The position numbers were made by a program, and so were the translations under genes. From the NCBI GenBank assembly GCA_030522415.1, contig CM060107.1, positions 52,011,807 through 52,075,806 of the forward strand: a stretch of DNA of 64,000 nt. The letters are read 5' to 3'. The notes beneath the pieces were generated by a model. That model saw nothing but the letters and a program-made list of their open reading frames with translations. It was not told where the DNA came from and did not search any database. Shown in pieces: positions 37,640-48,400 of the stretch. Numbering within the stretch: the first letter of the stretch is position 1; every line of letters starts with the position of its first letter. This DNA comes from Channallabes apus. Lineage: Eukaryota > Chordata > Actinopteri > Siluriformes > Clariidae.

Positions 37640-37902
37640 GGCATCAACACATCTCAAAAATGTTGGGACAAAGCCATGTTTACCACTGTGTGGAATCCCC
37701 TCTTCTTTTTATAACAGTTTGCAAATGTCTGGGGACTGAGGAGACAAGTTGCTCAAGTTTAGGAATAGGAATGTTGTCCCATTCTTGTCTAACACAGGCT
37801 TCTAGTTGTTCAATTGTCTTTTGTCTTCATGTCGCATCTTCCTCTTTATGATACGCCAAATGTTTTCGATGGGTGAATGATCTGGACTGCAGGCTGGCCA
37901 TT

Positions 37903-38714
37903 TCAGTACCCGGATTCTTCTCCTATGCAGCCATGATGTTGTAATTGATGCAGTATGTGGTCTGGCATTGTCTTGTTGGAAAATGCAAGGTCTTCCCTGA
38001 AATAGACGACGTCTGGATGGGAGCGTACTGTATGTTGTTCTAGAACTTGGATATACCTTTCAGCATTGGTGGTGCCTTTCCAGATGTGTAAGCTGCCCAT
38101 GCCACACGCACTTATGCAAGCCCATACCATGCAGACTTCTGAACTGAGCGATTGAACAACTTGGGTTGTACTTGTCCTCTTTAGTCCGGATGACATGGCA
38201 TCCCAGTTTCCCAAAAAGAACTTCAAATTTTGATTAGTCTGACCATAGAACAGTCTTCTAGTTTACCACAGTCCATTTTAATTGAGCCTTGGAACACACA
38301 AAACACCTACGCTTCTGGATCATGTTTAGATATGGCTTCTTTTTTGACCTACAATATAGAGATTTAGCCGGCAATGGCGAATGGCACGGTGGTTTGTGTT
38401 CACCGATAATGTGAATTTCTGTTGGTATTCCTGAGCCCATATTGTGATTTCCATTACAGTAGCATTCCTGTATATGATGCAGTGTCATCTAAGGGCCTAA
38501 GGATCATGGGCATCCAGTATGGTCTTCCGGCCTTACACACAGAGATTGTTCCAGATTCTCTGAATCTTTGGATGATATTATGCACTGTAGATGATGATAA
38601 CTTCAAACTCTTTGCAATTTTTCTCTGAGAAACTCCTATCTGATATTGCCCCAATATTTTTCGCGGCAGCATTGGGGGAATTGGTGATCCTTGACTTCTG
38701 AGAGACGCTGCCAC
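37903..38714 (-). pseudogene. Tc1-like transposase remnant
   Basis: The N-terminal paired-type HTH (38454-38714) is followed by a scrambled middle (38258-38488) and the ASLMVWGCISACGMGSLH-like core (37903-38226), in three different frames. The downstream QQDN and SPIEN catalytic regions are readable only out of frame (about 37870-37960). Same family as the copy at 39960-40829. Confidence 0.8.
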
Positions 38715-38822
38715 TCTGAGAGGCTCTTTTTATACCCAATCATGTTGCCAATTGACCTAATAAGTTGCAAATTGGTCCTCCCAGGTAATTCTTATATGTT
38801 TATTTAACTTTTCCGGCCTCTT

Positions 38823-39192
38823 TGTCATGCACACTCGGTCCGTGACCGGCACTAGGACCCGGAAATAATGCGGTCACGAACCAGGAAGTATAAAAGGAGT
38901 AAACAAACAACAGTACAACGCTCAGTCATTTGAGTTCGCCAAATGCCCTGTCGGAATCGTTCGTCTAACTGTGAGTACTCACCTTTTTGGCTTTGCTTTC
39001 TGATTGAGTGTGTGTTTATAGGACGCGGGTTAGATTGTGTCTTTCCCTTGCTCCCCTTTCATGAGAGTCCTTAGACTAAATAGCGTGATTATCCTGTCTA
39101 TTCGTGTTCCTCCGCGTTTGGGTTTACCATTCACGCAACAAAGGGCTAACCGCTAAGCTACGTCTTCTGGTCCCCCCAGGTTAGTTCTGACA
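38823..39192 (+). mobile_element. Solo LTR, 370 bp, TSD CTCTT
   Basis: Ends are TGTCATGC...TTCTGACA. A perfect 5-bp duplication CTCTT flanks it (38818-38822, 39193-39197), and a TATAAAA box lies at 38889-38895. It lies inside the Tc1-like element, so it is younger than that element. It looks unrelated to the LTR family at 60 kb. Confidence 0.8.
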
Positions 39193-39429
39193 CTCTTATT
39201 GCTACTTGTCCAAACTTTTTGGAATGTGTAGCTCTCATGAAATCCAAAAGGAGCCAATATTTGGCATGATATTTCAAAATATTTCACTTTCAACATTTGA
39301 TATGTTATCTACAGTATATTCTATTCTGAATAAAATATTGAAACTTCCACTTCATTGCATTCTGTTTTTATTCACAATTTTGTAGTGTCCCAACTTTTTT
39401 GAAATTGGGTTTGTACATGAACTCAAGAC

Positions 39430-39606
39430 AAAGATGGGGATTAATAAAGCTCTGGTACAAAGTTCTTATTTAATAGTGTTAAACTGCCTTTATGAAGTCC
39501 CATAATCATTTTCTCACATTTTGTTTTGCATCTGGTTTGATGGCAAACAGAAATATTGATTTCACATACAAGGATTTAGAGGCGGATTGTTCAGTGTACA
39601 TCAGTA

Positions 39607-39655
<49 letters not shown>
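39430..39655. repeat. Copied receptor intron piece plus (GA)n
   Basis: 39420-39560 matches 28828-28975 (intron 1 of unit 1). It runs into GATTTAGAGGCGGATTGTTC, a piece of the flank block (as at 5010), then a (GA)n tract at 39620-39653. This looks like a breakpoint mosaic of two receptor-unit segments. Confidence 0.6.
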
Positions 39656-39657
<2 letters not shown>

Positions 39658-39959
39658 GTGTGAAAACCCTAGCAATTGGAGAAGTATATTCTTATTGAAA
39701 ATATTACTATTGCTTTAAATATTCAGAATTGAACAAATGTGATTATTTTCATTTAAAGCTCTGTGCTGTTATTTTGCCTTGAACTGAACATACACAAGGA
39801 CCTCATGTCACACTGCAGCATATTACACTCTTGTGTGATAGTGTACTGAGTGCATGATAGTAGCCTTGAACAACAAACAGCAGATTTTCTTGAAGGATGA
39901 ATAACCAGGTTCAGTGTGTACAGAGGACTAAAGTTCCGCTGCATCGCTGTCTAAAGATA

Positions 39960-40829
39960 TGATATGATATTTATCTATCACAAGCACAGGCGTTTTCATT
40001 GGGCCAGGGATCATTTAAAATGGAGTGTGGCAAAATGGAAGACTGTTCTGTGGTCAGACGAGTCACGATTCGAAGTTCTTGTTGGAAATGTGGGACGCCA
40101 TGTCATCCGGACCAAAGAGGACAAGGACAACCCAAGTTATTATCAACGCTCAGTTCAGAAGCCTGCATCTCTGATGGTATGGGGTTGCATGAGTGCGTGT
40201 GGCATGGGCAGCTTGCATGTCTGGAAAGGCACCATCAATGCAGAAAAATATATTCAGGTTCTAGAACAACATCTAGTCATCTCTTTCAGGGAAGACCCTG
40301 CATTTTTCAACAAGATAATGCCAGACCACATTCTGCATCAATCACAACATCATGGCTCCGTAGGAGAAGGATCCGGGTACTGAAATGGCCAGTCTGCAGT
40401 CCAGATCTTTCCCCTATAGAGAACATTTGGCGCATCATAAAGAGGAAGGTGCGACAAAGAAGGCCCGAGACGATTGAACAGTTAGAGGCCTGTATTAGAC
40501 AAGAATGGGAGAGCATTCCTATTTCTAAACTTGAGAAACTGGTCTCCTCGGTCCCCAGACGTCTGTTGAGTGTTGTAAGAAGAAGGGGAGATGCCACATA
40601 GTGGTGAAAATGGCCGTGTCCCAACTTTTTTGGGATTTGTTGACACCATGACATTTTGATTCACCATATTTTTCCCTTAAAATGATACATTTTCTCAGTT
40701 TAAACTTTTGTTCCGTGATTTATGTTCTATTCTGAATAAAATATTGACATTTGCCATCTCCACATCATTGCATTCAGTTTTTATTCACAATTTGTTTAGT
40801 GTCCCAATTTTTTTGGAATCCGGTTTGTA
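39960..40829 (+). mobile_element. Tc1-like transposon, 5'-truncated
   Basis: The plus strand encodes the catalytic half: KTVLWSDESRFEVL (first Asp), SLMVWGCMSACGMGSLHVW, then in another frame CIFQQDNARPHSASI (second Asp) and CSPDLSPIENIWRIIKRK (Glu). A frameshift lies near 40265-40290. It ends with the family terminus CCCAATTTTTTTGGAATC CGGTTTGTA. Confidence 0.85.
39964..40601 (+). pseudogene. Tc1-like transposase, catalytic half
   Basis: All three DDE residues are visible but split between two frames that overlap from about 40000 to 40380. The DNA-binding domain is missing. About 200 codons of the C-terminal frame are open to the stop near the TGGTGA at 40601. Confidence 0.8.
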
Positions 40830-40859
40830 TTTTCAGTTGCTCAGTGTGCATGTTACGTT

Positions 40860-41245
40860 CACGGTTCAGCAGAACACAAGAGCACTGATCTGATCACATG
40901 CAGAGATTTAGAGGTGGACTGTACAGTGTACATCAGTGTGGAGAGATACACTGCCGCAATCTCCTGCTTTAACTCATCATGTGAATTAAATGGGATTAGT
41001 AATGATGAAAGATTTAATAACATAAAACTCTCCTGTTTTGAGAGGGAAAAGTTTCATCAGTTCATCATTTATCATATATTTCATAATAATAAATATTTTA
41101 CTGCAGATTTCACAGACTCTGATTCAGATAGTGTAAATCTCACTAACAGTGCTCATGTTTTTCTGTACGACTCTGTGTTCTGTATGAAAATGTAGAATAA
41201 ATAGACAGAGCACAGTGAGCTTTTCAGCTTTTATTATTTATATAT
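40860..41245. repeat. Receptor-flank block, copy B
   Basis: Paralogous to 4780-5335 and 44000-44530. It lies 3' of receptor unit 2 on the minus strand. This copy keeps an open plus-strand frame (see 40883-41195). Confidence 0.75.
40883..41195 (+). other. Conserved small open frame in flank block
   Basis: The plus frame reads [20 protein letters not shown], then SCFNSSCELNG, IKLSCFEREKFHQF and DSVFCMKM, then a stop. It has six Cys and two NxS/T sites and looks like part of an extracellular domain. I do not recognise the family. Copy A shows the same start but stops after KFHQC, and copy C is cut by an insertion. A splice acceptor-like TTTTCAG is at about 40833. It could be a real exon or part of an antisense UTR. 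Confidence 0.3.
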
Positions 41246-41331
41246 GAAATAAACATGCAGAAAATCTGTTACTGTACAGCTAAAAAAATAACACTGTAGT
41301 CTATTCTATCCAAATCATTCATGAAGATTTC

Positions 41332-41333
<2 letters not shown>

Positions 41334-41367
<34 letters not shown>

Positions 41368-41368
41368 G

Positions 41369-41409
<41 letters not shown>
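41334..41409. repeat. (TAGA)n microsatellite
   Basis: About 19 TAGA units with one interruption. A shorter version is in the paralogous spot at 51970-51996. Confidence 0.95.
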
Positions 41410-41410
41410 T

Positions 41411-42005
41411 ATCTCACGAAAGTAAGTACACCCCTCACATTTCAGCAACCAATTTATTGTATGTTCCCACAGGACAATACTATAGAAATAGACATTGGAT
41501 ATACTTCAAATCAGTCAATGTGCAGCTTGTATAACCATACAACACAGCTTGCAGACTTCATTGTCTAAATAACTAGCAATGAAAATAAGTACACCCCAAG
41601 TGAACATGTCAAAACAGTGTGAGCACCATCATTATCTAGAACAACCTTAATCCACCTTGGCCTGGAATACACCAGAGCTGCACATGTTGTTGCTGGGATC
41701 CTCTTCCACTCCTCAATAATGATATCACAGAGCTATTGGATGTTACAGTAGATACATGGCACTTTGCCACCTTCAGCTTGAGGGCACCCCACAGGTGCTC
41801 AACCGGGTTCAGGTCTGGAGAAATACTTGGCCACTGACACACACATGAACATCATGAATATGACATGCGACTTTGCATCTATACTGTCATACAAGCTGCA
41901 CATTGAGTACTCTGAAATATATCCAAGTTTCAGTTCTATTGTTTTGTCCTTTGAGAAGATGTACTAAAATGTTTGCTGAAATTAGATGGGTGTACTGACC
42001 TTTGT
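41411..42005 (-). mobile_element. Tc1/mariner-derived MITE
   Basis: Inverted termini are TCTCACGAAAGTAAGTACACC on the left and GGTGTACTGACCTTTGTGAG on the right. Internal minus-strand coding trace ISPDLNPVEHLWGALK is the catalytic Glu region of a Tc1-type transposase. The left half is also present in unit 3 (51997-52110), but not in unit 1. Confidence 0.75.
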
Positions 42006-42085
42006 GAGTGGGTGAAGAATTTAAAGACAAATGTAAACATGTCTAAAAATAGAATTTGTCCTTAATATGCAAAATTAGTAGATTT

Positions 42086-42196
42086 TTAATGCTGTGTTTT
42101 GAGGAGAGGGAGGTTTTCATGCTGCATATACTGTAGTACAGTAGGTCTACTGTATGTACTGTAGTTTAGGCTGCACTCAGTGTAGGTCACATCTTT
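42086..42196 (-). CDS. Unit 2 terminal exon (tyrosine motif)
   Basis: The acceptor CTACTCCTGCAG precedes AAAGAT. It encodes [20 protein letters not shown] and 16 more residues to a TAA. VTYTEC has the spacing of an ITIM but Cys at +3 instead of Val/Ile/Leu, so inhibitory function would be doubtful. It joins phase 0 from the tail exon. Given the stop in the tail exon it may only be 3' UTR. Confidence 0.5.
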   Translation of the reverse strand, partial: KDVTYTECSLNYSTYSRPTVLQYMQHENLPLLKTQH

Positions 42197-42224
42197 CTGC
42201 AGGAGTAGAACATCAACAAAAGGT

Positions 42225-42273
<49 letters not shown>

Positions 42274-42427
42274 TACATATACAGTACACAGTGTTTTTAT
42301 TCACCTCTTCTTTATGCTGTCTTCTTTGTGTTTTTTGTCCATCACTGATTTCGGTCTGTCCTCATCTCTGTCCTACAGCATGAAACCAGATGAAACCAGA
42401 TAGAGCAAGAAAACTGTGCACGATTGC

Positions 42428-42465
<38 letters not shown>

Positions 42466-45400
42466 CTCTGTGTTTCCAGCACATGACTCCTACGAGTATC
42501 AGCAGCAGAATCCCAGCAGCAGTACAGATGATGATGGTGGTGTAGTGAGGATGCGGGTTTGTTGGAGTCTCTGTGTGGAACAGAAGAGAAAAGTAAAAAG
42601 GACACATGACACATGAATTCTCCATTCTGATTGGTCAGATTAATCACCAGTGCTGAATCATTATCTAACCCTAACAGGAGTGCAGCTGCACATCACTGGT
42701 TTATATTAATGTACTCGTTATAATACGCTATCATTTCCATACCAACAGCTTATTCACAGGTACGGTAGGAGTCTGGTGGATGCTCAATATGGTCTAAGAC
42801 TAAACGAAGCCTTACTATTTTACTGACTAATCATCTGGATTATTATTTTGGATTATACAATGAGTTCTCTGTTGATGAAAAATAGTTATAGACTATTTTG
42901 CTTTGGTAAATGTCAAAGCAACAAATAAAAAAATAAAGAAATGAACAGAAGTTGATGTGCTGTACTGAACATTACCTTTTTCAGAAGATGTTTCAGTGCG
43001 TGCAGTTGTTTTGTCATTAATCACTGGGGTTTGTGTTGTGACACCTACAGGAAGTGAAAGACCAGACAAAGTTAGTATTCACGCTGTGAGCTGATATTCT
43101 AATGTACTGACAAAGACTTTACATTCTGGTGTGTATCAGTGGTGTGTGAGGTACCTGGTTTAGGATTAGGTGAAGTTGTTATAATTACTGGAGTAGATGT
43201 TGAAGGTCTTGTTGGTGCGTCTGCAAGGAGAGAAAGGTTAAATTAGTTATAAATAAAGAATGTGATGTGCAATGAAGTGTATAAACTCAGTGTGTTCTTT
43301 ATTAAAGGCTATCCAGGAATAATAGTAAGAAGAAAAAGTAGGTCAGAACACAATCAAATTTTTTTACATTATGTTTTTTATAATACACATTTTGTTATCC
43401 ACTGTCGCCTTGCATCTCCAGGGTCCAGGGTTCGATTCCCCGGCCAGGCTCGATTCCCGTCTCTGTGTGCATGGAGTTTGCATGTTCTCCCCGTGCTTGG
43501 TGGGTTTCCTCCGGGTACTCCGGTTTCCTCCCACAGTCCAAAGATATGCAGGTTAGTCTAATTGGCGTTCCTAAAATTGCCCGTAGTGCGTGATTGGGTG
43601 TGTGAGTGTGTGTATGTGTGTGTGCCCTGTGATGGATTGGCACCCTGTCCAGGGTGTACCCCGCCTAGTGCCCAAAGTCTCCTGGGATAGGCTCCAGGTC
43701 CCCCGCGACCCTGAACACAGGATTAGGCGGTATAGAAAATGAATGAATGAATGAATGAACATTTTGTTATCCATGTGGGATAAATATATACCACATCTTT
43801 TTATTATAGTAGTATTTCATTCATTCATTCATTCATTCATTCATCTTCTATACCGCTTTATCCTGTATTTAGGGTCGCGGGGACCTGGAGCCTATCCCAG
43901 GAGACTCAGGGCACGAGGCAGGGTACACCCTGGACAGCGTGCCAATCCATTGCAGAGCAGTAGTATTTCATGTCTATTTAATTTCTTACATAAGAGACTA
44001 AATCAAAGGATCAAAAACGAGATTATTTTATTAAAAATATTCTTTAATTATAGTGTTTCTTCATCAACAATAAATGGGCAGCAAAAGTAAACTGTGGACA
44101 AAATCTGTGCACGTTTACTTTTAAATCACTTTCTTTTGACCTACAGTGGTGTTTAAAAAAATAAGATAATCACATTGAAAATCAGACTAATGGATTAATT
44201 CAGTAAAGAGAGAGAAGTTCATGGTTCAACAGAACACAAGAGCACTGATCTGATCACATGCAGAGATTTAGAGGTGGACTGTACAGTGTACATCAGTGTG
44301 GAGAGATACACTGCCGCAATCTCTGCCTCATCATTCAATTCAATAAAAATTATGTATATTTATCCCCATGGAGCAATTTAAGGCATTAGTTTAAAAAAGC
44401 CATTAGTGCAAGTATAAAATAAAATAACATAAATAAAATACAACTGTTATAATGATGTTAAATTAGTCTGCAAACAATCATGTGAATGAAAAAATCCAAA
44501 CCTTAATAATGAAAGATTAAATAATCTAGGTTATAAATGCAGGTTATAAATAGAAGTGAACCAGAAACATTCCTCAGATCGATTGTCTGAAGGGACGTCT
44601 GGTCACGTACAGTAGGCAGTGCGGCATTGGAGCGCAGCATCTCGTTCCCGCCTTTTCTGGGAACAGAGTTACAGCAAAGTAACCCAAGACGTTCCCTTTC
44701 AAAGGCTACACTCAATGCTGCGTGAAAATGCTATGGGAACGACAATACCAACCCCGCCGCACTGCAAGTGTCTGGACCCCATGGTTGTGTAGCGTGTGCG
44801 CACAAGGTTGAGAAGGTCTCAGAGCTATATCTGGGAGGCTGACTCGAAGACCCGTGAGCATGGAGTGGCATGAACATCCAGACTATAAAATCTAACAAAT
44901 GTGTGCGGAGAGGACCAACCCGCCACGTAACACACTTGCTGTAGGGGAATACCTCTTGCTAGCCAATAGATGAGGCGATCCCCCTAGTTGAGTGAGCCCA
45001 CGCGCCTTATAGGAGAGCGCAATAGCATCTCTCACCCAATGTGACAAGGTCTATGTAGTGGCGGCCGCCCCCCGGTTGCGGCCCCCATAATATATATTAA
45101 GCTGCTCTGATTTACGCCACTGGCTGGTGCGGTGGACGTAGATCTGTACAGCATGTACTGGACACAGTAGGTGAAGTTTCTCCTGCTCCGAAGCTGTAAA
45201 ACGCGGAGGACAGAAGGCTTCTGTCCATGGTTGAGAATGGAACTTTCGGGATAAAGTTCGGGTGAGGATGCAAAATGGCTTTGACTAGCCCAGGGGCAAA
45301 GTCTAGGCAGGATGTGGAGACTGACAAGGCGTGCAGATCTCCAATCCTCTTCAAAGAGGGAATGGCCATCAGAAAACCCACCTTAAGGGTCAGAAACCTG

Positions 45401-48400
45401 ACAGGCGCTGACTCTAATGGTTTGAAAGGGGTGTCACTTAGACCTTCGAGCATGATAGATAAATCCCACAAAGGGACCGTGGCTCTAGTGGGTGGCCCCA
45501 ACCGTTTAGCTCCATGAATGAAATGGGCAACTAAAGGGTGTTTTCCCACAGGAACCCCATCAATCAGAATGTGGCAGGCTGAGATAGCAGCTACGTATGT
45601 CCTGAGAGTACTAGGGCATAAGCCGAGGACAACTTTTCCCTCAGGAACTACAGCACTGAAACAATTCAGCAGTGGACTGAGTCTACCTGCTTCGTCATGC
45701 ACCAATTTTCAAATACATTCCATACATTCCATTTAGTTGGTCCCGTTCAGGGGCCAAACGTGAAGGTTCAAAAGCTCGGGCCGTGGATGAAATATTGTCC
45801 CCTGCGCCTGAGACATAAGATCCCTCCTCACTGGAGTCACCCATGGTGAGCCGTCGAGGAGCGATATTAGATCCGAGAACCACACTCTGGTCGGCCAACA
45901 GGGCGCTATCAATAAGAGGCGCAAACTCTGTTGACAGACCTTCACCAGGACTCCCGGGAGTAGAGCTATTGGAGGAAACGCATAAAGACGTAAATTGCAC
46001 CACGTATGGGCCATGGCGTCCAGACCCAGGGGAGCTGGACGAGTCAGAGAGTAGTAGAGGGGACATTGTGCTGTCTCTAGGGAGGCAAAGAGGTCCACCT
46101 CTGCTGTAAAGAATTTCTCCCCGATCAGACTGACTACTTCGGGATGGAGTCTCCATTCCCTGTGTGTCACAGCTTGTCTGGATAGTAAGTCTGCTCCCAC
46201 ATTCATATGCCCTGGAATGTAAATCACCCTGAGCGACAGGAACTTGTCCTGTGCCCAAAGCAGAACCTAGTGCGCTAGCTTGTTCAAGCGGCGCAAGCGC
46301 AGTTCGCTCTGCCGATTTATGTAGGAGACTACCGATGTGCTGTCCACCCGCACTAGAACATGGTAGCCTCTCAACTGCTGGAGGAAGTGCTGTAGGGCCA
46401 AAAATAGAGCCATCATTTCGAGGCAATTGATGTGCCATGCGAGAAGATGGCCTCTCCAGCTCCCTTGGGCTGGACGGCCATCCAAGACCGCACCCCAGCC
46501 GGTAAGGGAAGCGTCTGTCGTTAGTGTTTTGCGACGACAAGACGGACCTAGAGTGGGACCCAAAGTCAGAAACCGGAGTCTGAACCACATAGAAAGGGTA
46601 CGAAGTTCTTCGCGCGTAACCCTTATTTGCCTTTGGGGATTGGCCCTTGCATGAAATCCTCTGGCTCTTAGCCACAACTGAAAAGCTCTCATGTGCAAAA
46701 GGCCCAAAGGTATCACCGTTGACGCAGCTGCCATGAGGCCTAAACACTTTTGAAAGTGATGAACAGTCACTGTAGATGCGGTTGGCTTATTTCACTAGTT
46801 TTGACGCGTAGCTAATGTCTTAAAGTTTCACTCACATGACAGAAGTCCGATCTCTTTGTCTTTTGTCGTTTATTTATCAGCATCAAAGAATCAACACTTC
46901 ATACAGTCGTCTTGAGTAAATCCACTGTTATTACAGACACCAGTTGCTGCATCTTGCAAATCTCTGAGTTTTACAACAACCTGTTTGCTGTATCTTGTAG
47001 ATTACAATCTTGGCTTGGGTATCTAACAACACTCTTGTTGTTTCTTACTTTCCCAGCTTACGTTAGCTTATGGTTACAACAACCTCGTTGCTGTATTTTA
47101 CATTTCTAGCTTACCGGGAGCTCTCACTAGCTGACGGTCTAAAGCTTGTGTTTCCGTAGCCTTCCAAATCTATACTGAGCTTTCTAGCATATCACAGTCA
47201 CACAAATGCATGTAATAGTAGAATGACATCACAGACCAACCTACGATTATCAACTTATGATGCATGACTAAGAAATATAAAGCTTATGGCTGATGTAACA
47301 AACTTAATGCTTAATGCTTTACTAATGAATAGAACAAGGTAGAATAAATGAAATAACAGCAAGTAAAATAAAATAAAATAAACACAGCAACAAATTCATA
47401 ACAAGTGCGATATGGCACTTACATTCCAGCCCCTAATTGACAGGCATGGAGACTGACAATTACAATTTTGTGTTTTTTTTTTTTTTTTTTTTTTGATAAA
47501 GCAATGAAATCAAACATTCTTAACCTTCTAAAACGTTTTAAATCTTTTAAGTGTGTAATATTTATCTCAGGTGTTTACATTTGCATATCAAATTTCATAA
47601 CATATTACCACACATTTAACAGTCCATTTCACATGTGAGACACAGCTTGTCGATGGGTCTTTCCAGAGTGTTGGTCTTGGTTTTAACTAACACACGTTTC
47701 ACCAGTCCCCCTTTGTCGGGGAACACTTTCGTGATTCTTCTCATGACCCATGAATTTCTTGGAGATGACTCATCAGTTATTAAAACTATGTCTCAAATCG
47801 AAAGGTTTTTTTTGTTTTGAAACCACTTTTGCCGCCCCTGGAGCAAGGGCAAGTATTCACGTACCCATCGCTTCCAGAGCAGGTCTGATCGATGCTGGAT
47901 CTGCTTCTCCCTGCGACGTGCATAGATGACAAATCCAGGTGGCAGGTTTGGCTGTTTTTTCAGCAGCAGCAGGTGGTTTGGTGTCAGAGGTTCCATTTTA
48001 GGCGAGCAGCTGTTTCTTTTCACAGATGCCTTTCGTTTTTGCTGTGTGTGAATTCCCTGTTTGAATTCTGCTGCTGCTTTACCCTTTTGCAACGTGAGAA
48101 GTTCTTCCTTAAAATTTTGTCTTTGAGTGAACTTAATGATTTTGTTTTCTGCTCTTGTTAGGTCTTGCGCTTTTAGAGACTTGTGATTTTCTGTCTTTGG
48201 GTCATCTACTTGTGTTTTAACCCTTTCTGTTTTTTGTTTCAGCATGTCTCTGGTGCGAAGGATCCAGGCAGCGGATCCTTTTAACTTGTGCCAGTCAGAG
48301 TGATGATTAATCAGTTTACTCCCTGCGTCTGTGTCTGTGCATTTTGTAATGCTCACAATATTCACTAAAGCTGAGAGCTTAACTTCATCAGCATTTTTTC

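Larger units (their letters stand above)
37640..39415 (-). mobile_element. Tc1-like transposon, decayed, hosting a solo LTR
   Basis: The right end is a Tc1-type terminus (GTGTCCCAACTTTTTTGAAA, TTGGGTTTGTA). The minus strand then gives a helix-turn-helix (HTH; SQRKIAKSLKLSSSTVHNII, about 38600) and the catalytic domain (SSEVCMVWACISACGMGSLH, about 38120). The left end is truncated just after the transposase. Frames are broken near 38250, 38500 and 37900, and a solo LTR interrupts the 5' non-coding part. Confidence 0.85.
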
